Shown here: positions 25,141 to 33,368 of the stretch, in pieces | Position numbering within the stretch: the stretch's first letter is position 1 | How the letters are laid out: the number at the start of each line of letters is the position of its first letter | DNA from: Sphingobacteriales bacterium | Lineage (GTDB): Bacteria > Bacteroidota > Bacteroidia > Chitinophagales > Chitinophagaceae | DNA length: 64,000 bases | Direction: 5' to 3' | Assembly: GCA_016200915.1 (NCBI GenBank) | Contig: JACQDV010000006.1 | Coordinates: 1 to 64,000 of the forward strand | Made by a program: the position numbers and the translations under genes | Notes under the pieces: model-generated | Database searches by the model: none | What the model was told of the DNA's origin: nothing | The model's input: only the letters and a program-made list of their open reading frames with translations

Positions 25141-26445
25141 ATGAAAGAAATCACTTCAAACAGTCCGGATGAAAAAGAAAAATCCTTTTCATTTAGCAGG
25201 CGTTACAGCAATTACGTTCTCTTTATTCTTACAGGTGTGTATGTGTTTAATTTTATTGACAGGCAGATACTGGTGATCCTCCAGGAGTCAATCAAAAAAG
25301 AGTTAGGCCTTACTGATACACAGCTTGGTCTCATGTCGGGTTTCACTTTTGCTATTTTTTATGTTTCATTCGGCATACCCATTGCACGGCTTGCTGATAA
25401 ACGAAACAGAAAAAATATCATCACCGTTTCCTTAATGCTTTGGAGCGGCATGACGGCTGTTTCAGGATTAGTACAAAACTTTTTTCAATTATTGCTTGCA
25501 CGGATTGGCGTAGGTATAGGTGAAGCGGGTGGCAGCCCACCTGCGCATTCTATTCTTTCAGATTTATTTCCACCCGGAAGAAGGGCCACTGCTATGGCCA
25601 TTTATTCCACAGGAATTTCAATGGGCATTTTAATTGGGTTTCTGTTGGGCGGATGGATTGATTTTTATTTTGGCTGGCGCACTGCATTTTTTGTTGTGGG
25701 CATTCCCGGAATAATTTATGCATTGCTTCTTTACTTCACAGTGAAAGAACCGCTGCGTGGCCTTTCTGACAACAAAACAGATATAGATGAAACGCATTCC
25801 ACTAAAGAAGTGATTGTATCACTTTGGCGCATCCCATCCTTTCGGTATTTAAGTTTAGCTACAGGTATGGCGGCTTATCCTGCATATACATTTTCATCAT
25901 GGCTCCCTTCATTTTTAGCAAGAACCCATGGCCTGAAAAGTAATGAGATTGGCTATTGGTTGGCGTTAAGTATAGGCATTGGCAGCGGGCTTGGTTATTT
26001 TCTCGGCGGTTATTTGGCAGATAAGATGGGCAGGCGGGATAAGCGTTGGTATCTTTGGTTGCCTGCTGCAGCTTTACTTACTGCTATTCCTTTTTCATTA
26101 CTCGTTTTTTTTATACCTGATACTAAAGCGGTACTGCTGCTCAATGGAATGGTTGCATTTTTATTGTCAATTTATTTAGCGCCTTGTATTGCCCTCACAC
26201 ATGGTTTGGTAAAACTAAGGATGCGGGCCATGGCTTCAGCCATTTTATTTTTTATTCTCAATATTATTGGTCTTGGTTGCGGGCCGCTCGTTACAGGAAT
26301 GGTGAGTGATCATTTAAAACCAACAATGGGTACAGATTCTATTCGCTGGGCATTAAGCTCTGCACTGCTTATAAATATCATCGGCGCTGTATTATATTTT
26401 ATGGCCGCCAAAACAATAAGGCAAGATTTAATGAAATCAAAATAA
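25141..26445 (+). CDS. MFS transporter (spinster-like)
   Basis: A 434-residue major facilitator with 12 predicted membrane segments. The N-terminal FIDRQILVILQESIKKELGL and the loop-2/3 motif GIPIARLADKRNRKNII are those of the spinster-like subfamily, and GIGEAGGSPPAHSILSDLFP follows in helix 4. Substrates of relatives include sphingolipid-like and hexuronate-type compounds; nothing in the sequence fixes it here. A methyltransferase gene follows after 19 bp on the same strand, so the two may act on one metabolite, for example export of a methylated product. Confidence 0.88.
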   Translation: MKEITSNSPDEKEKSFSFSRRYSNYVLFILTGVYVFNFIDRQILVILQESIKKELGLTDTQLGLMSGFTFAIFYVSFGIPIARLADKRNRKNIITVSLMLWSGMTAVSGLVQNFFQLLLARIGVGIGEAGGSPPAHSILSDLFPPGRRATAMAIYSTGISMGILIGFLLGGWIDFYFGWRTAFFVVGIPGIIYALLLYFTVKEPLRGLSDNKTDIDETHSTKEVIVSLWRIPSFRYLSLATGMAAYPAYTFSSWLPSFLARTHGLKSNEIGYWLALSIGIGSGLGYFLGGYLADKMGRRDKRWYLWLPAAALLTAIPFSLLVFFIPDTKAVLLLNGMVAFLLSIYLAPCIALTHGLVKLRMRAMASAILFFILNIIGLGCGPLVTGMVSDHLKPTMGTDSIRWALSSALLINIIGAVLYFMAAKTIRQDLMKSK

Positions 26446-26464
26446 ACAAAACAAATTCAGCTCC

Positions 26465-27733
26465 ATGAACACACATGAATTTATCAACAAACTTAATAAT
26501 CGTTATTTCAATGGTGAGTTATCTGTACCTTTTTGTGAGCAAATGGGTCAATTACCAATGGACAGGCCTGATGTATTTGCGTTTGTGCAAAGGATGTTTG
26601 CATTCATGAAGAGCAGCGGTTTGCCGGCAAAAGATGTTTCGCTGCTGCAGGCAGATGTCATCAGTACGTTACTGGCACGCATATTACCCGGCGCATGGGA
26701 AGGAAGGATACCGCCGATAACAGTACAGGGGCGACATGCAGTAGTGGATCAGTATATAAAAAACAATTCGTGGATGAGTTCAGGCGGGAAAAAAATGCTG
26801 GATATTGGTTGTGGATTTCCGCCATTCACTACGCTTGAATCTGCAGATTATCTGAACGACTGGAAAATTACCGGTGCTGACCCTTCATTGCCTGCTTATC
26901 TTATTTATGATGCTGACGGAAATTATGCCACACTTGATGAACAGAAATCAACCGTTTACTTTCAACCTGCTATGCCTTCTGTTGAAAGCTGGAATCAATT
27001 ATTAAGTGATTCCGCTGCTACCAAAAAACGTTTTGAAAATTTATTGGATGAATTATTGAAGCAATCCGTTACTGAAGGTTTTCCACGAGTAGAAATCAAT
27101 CCCATCAGGAGTTATGAAACAGAAAGGATTTCATTTATTACCGGCGGCATCGGGCAAATAACGATTCAACCGCAGGACCTAATCCGTTGTTTTAATGTGC
27201 TGTATTATTTTGATGCGCAATTTCAACAAAAGGCATTACAATGGTTTGCACAGCAATTGAACGAAGGCGGCATCCTTTTATTCGGTGGCGACTGGGCAGT
27301 ATCCACTGAATGTTATTATGATATTTACAGAAAAGAAAACGGACAGCTTGTTTCAAAAGAATTTGCTTTCAGTATTGATTGCATTTGTCCTTTTGGTATT
27401 GTAACATGGTACTGCCTGCATGAAGATGAACCGCAGAAAGCAAAACTTATGAACTGCATCCGGATGATTCGTGAAGACAAAAATTTTATGGATTCGTTTT
27501 ATGCTTTTCATGATGCACAAAGAGCCAGGTATAATTTATGTGCAAGAGACAAAGAAGGATATTATGGAAGTATAGCCCCCGATATGCAACCGCAGGTGTT
27601 ATGGACGCTTGCCGGCACAATGCTTACAGAATTGAATGATGCAGGCTTTAATCAAAAAGCGGCTGATGTACTCCGTAAAGCAGGATTGAAAACAAAGGTG
27701 AATGAAGTAGGGCATGTAGCAGTGGAAATGTAG
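26465..27733 (+). CDS. Class I SAM-dependent methyltransferase-like protein
   Basis: A 422-residue protein with an N-terminal helical part and a Rossmann domain whose SAM-binding motif I is MLDIGCGFPPFTTLES (about residues 111-126), followed by an acidic GADPSLPAYL. Near residue 245 RCFNVLYYFDAQFQQKALQW and EGGILLFGGDW correspond to motifs IV-VI. The 100-odd residues before the domain and a large insertion make it longer than a simple methyltransferase. The substrate is not recognisable. It is probably co-transcribed with the MFS transporter upstream. Confidence 0.75.
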   Translation: MNTHEFINKLNNRYFNGELSVPFCEQMGQLPMDRPDVFAFVQRMFAFMKSSGLPAKDVSLLQADVISTLLARILPGAWEGRIPPITVQGRHAVVDQYIKNNSWMSSGGKKMLDIGCGFPPFTTLESADYLNDWKITGADPSLPAYLIYDADGNYATLDEQKSTVYFQPAMPSVESWNQLLSDSAATKKRFENLLDELLKQSVTEGFPRVEINPIRSYETERISFITGGIGQITIQPQDLIRCFNVLYYFDAQFQQKALQWFAQQLNEGGILLFGGDWAVSTECYYDIYRKENGQLVSKEFAFSIDCICPFGIVTWYCLHEDEPQKAKLMNCIRMIREDKNFMDSFYAFHDAQRARYNLCARDKEGYYGSIAPDMQPQVLWTLAGTMLTELNDAGFNQKAADVLRKAGLKTKVNEVGHVAVEM

Positions 27734-27772
27734 ATATTGCGATGCTGAGATAAAAGATAAAGAGTGGTGCTG

Positions 27773-27808
27773 TGAAAGTTTTTGTTGGTACTTTAATAAT
27801 TAAGAAAG
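27773..27808 (+). repeat. Dispersed upstream flank sequence, copy 2
   Basis: TTTTGTTGGTACTTTAATAA followed by TTAAGAAAGTT closely matches 20812-20840 in front of the RecQ-PRTase gene. It may include a promoter (TACTTTAA) for the small exported protein that starts at 27856. Confidence 0.55.
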
Positions 27809-27855
27809 TTGGCGGTAATTTTATAGAGACACGATTCACCAAAATAACAAGCAAA

Positions 27856-28287
27856 ATGAAAAAGACATTTCAACTATTTTGTACAATACATCTCCTGTTA
27901 TTATTTATGGGAGCTGCTGTTTTGCCTTATCATGCCATATCACAAAGTAATACAGCTTCTGTAACAAAGGACACGTTTAATATTGGGTATGCTATCTACA
28001 CCAAAGATGCCAAACCGGGAACACTAAATGCGATATGGAATTACGCAAACGTCTGGAGCGGAAAAGGAAAAGCTTCCGGAGTATCCAAAAATGGTTTTGC
28101 AGGCAACTACCATATTAAATACTATTACGAGAACGGGGAATTTTCGGATGAATATGATTTGATCATTGAAAAAGCCGGGAAATTTTACAACTTATCATGG
28201 ATTGCAGATGGCAAAGTAAGTGCAAGAGGTATTGGAACGGTGATAGATAATCGCCTAATAGCAGGCTGGTGCAGAGTTACGGACTAA
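27856..28287 (+). CDS. Small exported protein of unknown function
   Basis: 143 residues with a signal peptide (MKKTFQLFCTIHLLLLFMGA to about AISQ) and a compact beta-rich mature part (GYAIYTKDAKPGTLNAIWNY; GNYHIKYYYENGEFSDEYDL; YNLSWIADGKVSARGIG). The frame is open upstream to a GTG at 27772, but that lies in the dispersed flank sequence; the ATG at 27856 starts the signal peptide. I do not recognise the family. It is framed by flank sequences also found around the RecQ/DprA genes. Confidence 0.75.
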   Translation: MKKTFQLFCTIHLLLLFMGAAVLPYHAISQSNTASVTKDTFNIGYAIYTKDAKPGTLNAIWNYANVWSGKGKASGVSKNGFAGNYHIKYYYENGEFSDEYDLIIEKAGKFYNLSWIADGKVSARGIGTVIDNRLIAGWCRVTD

Positions 28288-28324
28288 CTACTCGGACTTA
28301 TTTTGTTGCAAGCAAAAAAAAATT

Positions 28325-28349
28325 ATCGGTCGGTGGGACACCGACCGGT
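28325..28349. terminator. Hairpin after the small exported protein
   Basis: ATCGGTCGGTG pairs with CACCGACCGGT around GGA, 11-bp arms with one G-U type mismatch. It is followed by AAGAAAA on this strand and preceded by an A-run, so a U-tract exists only for the minus strand; it could terminate transcription from the right or be a palindromic repeat. A flank word GATTGTGCATAGCCAGGCACC follows at 28388. Confidence 0.5.
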
Positions 28350-28510
28350 AAGAAAACATTGCTATTTCAAATCCCTTCGGTGATTGTGCATAGCCAGGCA
28401 CCAGTAGAAACGATAGATTGACTTCCCATTAACAATAATTCCCTGTTAATTGCCAATTCAGGCAGCCTGTAATCAAAATATTATTACAACCACAAACAAC
28501 AAACCATAAA

Positions 28511-30082
28511 CTAATTTACTCCCGGTTGCTTTATCTGCACACCTGCTTTTGCATCATCCACCATTTTCTTTACATCAGCTAAAAGTTTTTTTGCATCGTA
28601 CACAATTCCATCTTTAATAGTGTACTTCACTCCTCCTGCTCTTATCACTTTATTATCTTCCGTTACCCTGATAGCACCTGTTCCATACAACACCTGTAAA
28701 TTTTCTAATGGGTTAGCATCAATAATTATCATATCAGCCAGCTTACCCACTTCAACACTTCCCAAATCTTTTTCAGCACCTAATGCCTGTGCACCATAAA
28801 GTGATGCGGAACGAATTACTTCCAGCGGATGAAAACCTGACTCTCTTAATAACTCCAGCTCTCTTATATAACCAAAGCCATAGGTTTCATAAATAAATCC
28901 ATCATCACTACCTGTTGTTACACGACCACCACGATTCTTATATTCATTTACAAAAGTCATCCACAAACGATAATTTTCTTTCCAGGCAATTTCATCTTCC
29001 GTTCCCCAATGCAACCAGAACGAACCATGTGATTCACGGCTTGGCTCATAAAATTTCCACAAAGAAGGAAGCGTATAACTCTCATGCCATTCCGCTCTTC
29101 TTGCCCGGTGCAGATCTCTTGTGGCATCATAAATATTAAACGTAGGATCCAATGTAAAATCCAGGCTCAATAATTCATTCATCACTTTATTCCACTTTTC
29201 ACTGTAAGGTGCAGCCGCCTGTTTCCATAAACGGCCAGCTTCACCAAAACGATCAGCTTCATTCGCATAATTATAATTGAGCGAATAGTTCTGAATGGTT
29301 TTATCATCAAACATTGCTTCAGGCAAACCATACCAGTGCTCCATGGATGTTAAACCAGCTCTTGCTGAGTTCAATACATTCCATCTGCCCACATCCATTT
29401 GTGCATGATGACAGCAACTGCGCAAACCCAATTTTTTATTTTCTTTTATCGCCGCCTCCATTATTTGCGGAGGAGCACCAAAAAATTTTATTCCATCTGC
29501 TCCTTTCTTTGCATTGTTTCTTACCCATGCAATAGTTGAATCAACAGTGGCGATTGGTTGTTTACTTCCCTGGCCAAAAACAGTATAAGCAAAAATTCTT
29601 GGAGCAGTTATTTTATTTTCTGCACTCAGCTTCTTTTCTTCGAGCACCCAATCCAGTCCATTCATACTTCCCGGCTCACGGATGGTAGTAACACCATGTG
29701 CCATCCATAATTTAAAAACATATTCAGCCGATGCACCCTGTGCTTCCCCGCCAATATGACCATGCATATCAATAAAACCGGGCAACAGGTACATGCCTTC
29801 ACAATTCATTTCTTTACCACCTTCTTTTAATGGCGGACGACGTTTTGGATTAATGGGAACACCAGGTGAACCCACATTTACAATTTGTGCAATTCGGTTA
29901 TTCTCCACCACTATATCAACCGGGCCAATAGGCGGCGCACCCGTGCTGTTGATAAGCGTAACACCACGAATGATGAGTTGCGGCCATGGCCCCTCACCTT
30001 CTTTTACCAATGGAGCTTTGGCAACCTGTGCCGATAATTTGAATACCAGTAATGTGAAGAGCAGCAATAATCTTAGTCGCAT
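28511..30082 (-). CDS. Exported amidohydrolase
   Basis: A metal-dependent amidohydrolase of 523 residues with a signal peptide (MRLRLLLLFTLLVFKLSAQ). The barrel metal sites are visible: LLPGFIDMHGHIGG (HxH), SCCHHAQMDVGR, SMEHWYGLP and the C-terminal TTGSDDGFIYE with the catalytic Asp. The flanking beta-sandwich elements are VDIVVENNRIAQI and GSVEVGKLADMIIIDANPLE. Relatives cleave cyclic amides, dipeptides (prolidase-like) or imidazolone-type rings; the substrate is not resolvable. It stands alone, convergent with the small exported protein. Confidence 0.88.
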   Translation of the reverse strand: MRLRLLLLFTLLVFKLSAQVAKAPLVKEGEGPWPQLIIRGVTLINSTGAPPIGPVDIVVENNRIAQIVNVGSPGVPINPKRRPPLKEGGKEMNCEGMYLLPGFIDMHGHIGGEAQGASAEYVFKLWMAHGVTTIREPGSMNGLDWVLEEKKLSAENKITAPRIFAYTVFGQGSKQPIATVDSTIAWVRNNAKKGADGIKFFGAPPQIMEAAIKENKKLGLRSCCHHAQMDVGRWNVLNSARAGLTSMEHWYGLPEAMFDDKTIQNYSLNYNYANEADRFGEAGRLWKQAAAPYSEKWNKVMNELLSLDFTLDPTFNIYDATRDLHRARRAEWHESYTLPSLWKFYEPSRESHGSFWLHWGTEDEIAWKENYRLWMTFVNEYKNRGGRVTTGSDDGFIYETYGFGYIRELELLRESGFHPLEVIRSASLYGAQALGAEKDLGSVEVGKLADMIIIDANPLENLQVLYGTGAIRVTEDNKVIRAGGVKYTIKDGIVYDAKKLLADVKKMVDDAKAGVQIKQPGVN

Positions 30083-30161
30083 AAGCAGGAGTTAAGAAAT
30101 GGAAATTACGAAGTCAATTTCAAATTTGAAGATTTAAAGATTTGAGGATTTGAAAATGATG

Positions 30162-30222
30162 GTACCAGCGTTCAGTTCTTTGTGGCATCGGCTGTTGTGT
30201 CACTCACTTCATTGGTTGGTAA
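30162..30222. repeat. Dispersed block related to 20692-20756
   Basis: TACCAGC, then ATCGGCTGTTGTGTCACTCACTTCATTGG in short words, aligns over about 60 bases with the block upstream of the RecQ-PRTase gene, about three quarters of positions matching. Both copies follow a run of gaagattt words and precede an accessory gene. Confidence 0.55.
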
Positions 30223-30267
30223 TGCTATGCAGCAATTATTGTAGATTCGTATAAAAGATAGTGGAAT

Positions 30268-30945
30268 ATGAGAGATTTTATTCTTATTATATTATTATAT
30301 TTTATTCAACTTCAAGCTCAATCACAAACATTCGAATATCCAAATTCACCTAAAACAGGAAAGTCAATTAGAGATTTTATTCCCAGCAACTGGTTTTTAA
30401 AAGATAGTGTTTCAGGAGATTTAAACAAGGACAGATTAAAGGATTTCGTTATAATTATTGAAAGTAAAGATTCTATTGATGAAAAAAGACCCGACAGCTC
30501 AATAAATTATGGAAGTCCAAGAGTGTTAATTATTTTATTTGAAGACAAAATTACCAACAGTTTAAAGTTGGCACTACAGCACAACACGTTTATTACAAGG
30601 TATGGAGAAGGAGGAATGGATCCTGATGTGTATGGTGACATGAGTATTTCAAAAAACGTATTACAAATAAACTATCAGTTTGTAAGAGGAATGGCAAATT
30701 ATAAAATCCGATATCAGTTAAATGATTTTTATTTAATTGGTGCATATAGTACCGGCGTTTCTGGCGGGCAATTGGACGTATGGGATGTAAACTTGTTAAC
30801 CCAAAAAGCTAAACATGAATGGGGAGACATTTCGGATGATAAACTGAAAACAAAATGGATTAAACTTCCATCTCTCAAGCCAAAAAAGTTTGCTGATTTC
30901 ACAATGATGTATACATGGAAAATTTCGAATGATATTATCCTATGA
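30268..30945 (+). CDS. Exported protein of unknown function
   Basis: 225 residues with a signal peptide (MRDFILIILLYFIQLQAQSQ). The mature part includes SGDLNKDRLKDFVIIIESKD, an Asp-rich loop like those in FG-GAP/VCBS or calcium-binding repeats, and later beta-rich segments. Such single-domain proteins are common in Bacteroidota and remain unnamed. AT content and its isolated place between dispersed repeats and a convergent gene suggest an accessory gene. Confidence 0.7.
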   Translation: MRDFILIILLYFIQLQAQSQTFEYPNSPKTGKSIRDFIPSNWFLKDSVSGDLNKDRLKDFVIIIESKDSIDEKRPDSSINYGSPRVLIILFEDKITNSLKLALQHNTFITRYGEGGMDPDVYGDMSISKNVLQINYQFVRGMANYKIRYQLNDFYLIGAYSTGVSGGQLDVWDVNLLTQKAKHEWGDISDDKLKTKWIKLPSLKPKKFADFTMMYTWKISNDIIL

Positions 30946-30955
30946 AGAATCTTCC

Positions 30956-31366
30956 TCACACCTCCGCCACATCATACACCACCACCTTACTCCACAGATG
31001 ACTGTAGTTCTTAATAAACTCCTGGTGTATGGGATGATCCTGGTAAACTTTCTGTCCGGCTGTATCATCAAAAAACATTAATTCGGATACTCCCCAGCTC
31101 GTATCTACCACATCTCTTTTTTCAGTAGATGCTAACACACCAACATGCAGTTTGCGAATGGTTTCAATCTTCGATAATGTCTTTACACCTTCCACCAACT
31201 TATCCCTGTCTTCAATGGAGTCGGGATTTTTCAACCAGAAAAACACATGATGTACCAGTTGCTTTTTATTTTCAGTTACAGTTCCTGCAGGCATGGCGGA
31301 GGCAACAGCACCAACACCCAAAGCAGCTGATGTAGCGATGAATTGTTTTCTGCTCATTGGTTTCAT
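30956..31366 (-). CDS. Dabb (stress-responsive A/B barrel) family exported protein
   Basis: A 136-residue protein whose Dabb domain starts LVHHVFFWLKNPDSIEDRDK and includes VGVLASTEKRDVVDTSWGVS and the C-terminal SHLWSKVVVYDV. The first 28 residues resemble a twin-arginine signal (MSRKQFIATSAALGVGAVAS), but one arginine of the pair is lysine. It folds as a dimeric ferredoxin-like barrel; relatives are polyketide cyclases or of unknown role. It converges with the gene on its left, stops 11 bp apart. Confidence 0.85.
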   Translation of the reverse strand: MKPMSRKQFIATSAALGVGAVASAMPAGTVTENKKQLVHHVFFWLKNPDSIEDRDKLVEGVKTLSKIETIRKLHVGVLASTEKRDVVDTSWGVSELMFFDDTAGQKVYQDHPIHQEFIKNYSHLWSKVVVYDVAEV

Positions 31367-31452
31367 GTGTTAATTGTTTGAATTGGCAATTTACAAATGA
31401 AGCGTTTGCCTGACAAGTTTAAATTTCTTCTCCAATAAAGCCTTTGCTGTAG

Positions 31453-31460
31453 TAATTTTG
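31453..31460 (+). promoter_or_regulatory. Bacteroidota -7 box upstream of miaE
   Basis: TAATTTTG matches TAnnTTTG and ends 18 bp before the miaE ATG, giving a very short leader. Confidence 0.5.
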
Positions 31461-31478
31461 CGCAGCAAATAAAAAACA

Positions 31479-32084
31479 ATGGCCACTACCCGCAAGAAGA
31501 ATATATTAGGTTTAAAACTTCCCACCGACCCAAGATGGGTAAACTTAGCAGAAATATCATTGGAAGATATCTTAACCGATCATGCTTACTGCGAACAGAA
31601 AGCTGCTACCAGCTGCATCTCTTTAATTCAGCGGTATAACGATAAAGAAAAAATTGTAAAAGATATCTCTCCTATTGTTACAGAAGAATGGGGGCATTTT
31701 CGCCTGGTAATTGGTGAATTGTATAAACGTGGATTGAAGCTGGGCCGTCAGCGTAAAGATGAATATGTAAATGCTTTGTTCCAGTTTGAAACAAAAGGTG
31801 GCAGTGATGAAGATCGTTTGCTCGATAAATTATTAATCTTTGCTTTGATTGAAGCCAGAAGCTGCGAACGTTTCAAACGCTTAAGTGAAGGATTAGAAGA
31901 TAAATACCTGCGTAAATTCTACCGCATGTTTATGGAAAGTGAAGCCGGACATTATCGCCTATTCATTAATCTTGCCAATACGTACATTAAAAAAGATAAA
32001 GTAAAAAAACGCTGGAAAGAATGGCTGGAGTATGAAGCAGGTATTATGAAAAACTTAGCAGTAAGAGGCGACAGGATACATTAA
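31479..32084 (+). CDS. miaE: tRNA-(ms2io6A37) hydroxylase MiaE
   Basis: Non-haem di-iron monooxygenase that hydroxylates the isopentenyl group of ms2i6A at tRNA position 37 in an oxygen-dependent reaction. The 201 residues form the ferritin-like four-helix bundle with the iron ligands in ILTDHAYCEQKAA (Glu), TEEWGHFRLV (ExxH), LIFALIEARSCERF (Glu) and MESEAGHYRLF (ExxH). A short Arg/Lys-rich start precedes the bundle. It is a single-gene unit with its own promoter. Confidence 0.92.
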   Translation: MATTRKKNILGLKLPTDPRWVNLAEISLEDILTDHAYCEQKAATSCISLIQRYNDKEKIVKDISPIVTEEWGHFRLVIGELYKRGLKLGRQRKDEYVNALFQFETKGGSDEDRLLDKLLIFALIEARSCERFKRLSEGLEDKYLRKFYRMFMESEAGHYRLFINLANTYIKKDKVKKRWKEWLEYEAGIMKNLAVRGDRIH

Positions 32085-32192
32085 CTGGTTGCTGGTTTCT
32101 AGTTACTGGTTATCGGGTAAAAGTTTATAGTTTAGGCAACTGCTACTTATTACTCGCTACTCACAACTCACAACTCACAACTCACTACTTGT
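32085..32192. repeat. Word-repeat intergenic array
   Basis: Made of words such as ggttgctggtttctagttac and, at about 32155-32187, ACTCACA units repeated three to four times in tandem. It separates the convergent miaE and YitT genes. Confidence 0.7.
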
Positions 32193-33164
32193 TTATTTCA
32201 ACGGTCTTTTCTTAATCATTCCACCCTTTGTATCCTTAATGCTGTTCATTACAATAAACGCATTGGGATCTATCTTGTCAATTTCATTATTGAGTTTACT
32301 TATTTCCAGGCGGGTAATCACGGTGTAAAGAATATCCATATCACCGCTGCGTTCACCACTTTTTCCATGTCCACGTTTGCCACGATACACAGTAACACCA
32401 CGACCCAGATCATTGGCAATCATCTCTCGTATCTCATCTGCTTTAATTGAAATAATGGTTACGCCGGTATATTCTTCTATGCCTTCAATTACAAAATCAA
32501 GACTTTTTGCTGCAGCTAAATAAGTAAGGATAGAGTACAATGCTTTTTCTAATCCAAATAAATAAGCCGCAACAGAAAAGATGATGATATTGATGAGCAT
32601 AATAATATCACCAATGGTCATGCTGGTTTTTTTGCTGATGTAAATAGCCATCACCTCTGTTCCATCTAACACCGATCCTCCTCTTATCGCTAAACCAATA
32701 CCTACTCCAAGAAAGAATCCGCCAAACACCGCTACCAGCAAAGTATCTTTTGTTACTTCAGGATAAGGAAAATAAGCTACACACAAAGCCAGCAATCCAA
32801 CAGCCATCGCTGTTTTAATGGCAAAAGTTTTATTGATCACTTTAAATCCCATCAATATAAATGGAGTGTTGATCAATATTAAAAGGACCGGTAATTTCAA
32901 ATAACCTAATTCAGAAATGATCAAAGCAATACCGGTTGCACCGCCATCAAAGAAATTATTTGGCAATAAAAATCCTCGCAATCCAAATCCGGCAGATAAA
33001 ACTCCCAATGCCACCAGCAGGCCGTTGCGGATCATTTGCAGGATCGCTTTTCTTAAAATAAGAAACTCCTTCGCCATTTCATATTTGGAAGAAGGCTTGT
33101 CTCCTTTCTTCTTTTTTGAATGCGAAACTGTTTCAACAATAGCTTGTCTCCAGGCGTGGTGCAT
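32193..33164 (-). CDS. YitT family membrane protein (DUF161/DUF2179)
   Basis: A 323-residue membrane protein. After a basic N-terminus (KKKKGDKPSS) there are about six transmembrane segments with NGLLVALGVLSAGFGLRGFL and LPNNFFDGGATGIALIISEL, then RGGSVLDGTEVMAIYISKKT, the YitT signature; the C-terminal DUF2179 domain (about 235-315) has VTVYRGKRGHGKSGERSGDM and VITRLEISKLNNEI. Function is unknown; the cytosolic domain resembles small-molecule-sensing folds. A -7 box lies 5 bp before the ATG, implying a leaderless message. Confidence 0.88.
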   Translation of the reverse strand: MHHAWRQAIVETVSHSKKKKGDKPSSKYEMAKEFLILRKAILQMIRNGLLVALGVLSAGFGLRGFLLPNNFFDGGATGIALIISELGYLKLPVLLILINTPFILMGFKVINKTFAIKTAMAVGLLALCVAYFPYPEVTKDTLLVAVFGGFFLGVGIGLAIRGGSVLDGTEVMAIYISKKTSMTIGDIIMLINIIIFSVAAYLFGLEKALYSILTYLAAAKSLDFVIEGIEEYTGVTIISIKADEIREMIANDLGRGVTVYRGKRGHGKSGERSGDMDILYTVITRLEISKLNNEIDKIDPNAFIVMNSIKDTKGGMIKKRPLK

Positions 33165-33169
33165 ATATT

Positions 33170-33177
33170 CAAAGATA
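33170..33177 (-). promoter_or_regulatory. -7 box immediately upstream of the YitT gene
   Basis: On the minus strand this reads TATCTTTG, a full TAnnTTTG match, with only 5 bases to the ATG at 33164. The transcript would start at or next to the start codon. Confidence 0.6.
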
Positions 33178-33189
33178 AGATTAAAACAA

Positions 33190-33355
33190 GCTGCAGGTTG
33201 TTAGCAATTGGCAATGAGAAATAGGCAATGAACAATAGTAAGGTTGGGAACATCAACTCTTAAACTATTAAACCTTTAAACGCATCATCATTAACCAGCA
33301 ACAAGTAACCAACAACCAGTAACTAAGAACTAAAAACCAAAAACTATAAACTAAC
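33190..33355. repeat. Word-repeat array between YitT and ABC-F genes
   Basis: Runs of ggcaatgagaaataggcaat at 33210-33230 and accagcaacaagtaaccaac, agtaactaagaactaaaaac at 33295-33350. Same word family as 16647, 18282, 19004 and 37801. Confidence 0.7.
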
Positions 33356-33356
33356 T

Positions 33357-33364
33357 TATCTTTG
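33357..33364 (+). promoter_or_regulatory. -7 box immediately upstream of the ABC-F gene
   Basis: TATCTTTG, full match, with 4 bases before the ATG at 33369. The message is predicted to be leaderless. It is divergent from the equally close YitT promoter across the word-repeat array. Confidence 0.6.
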
Positions 33365-33368
33365 CCCT

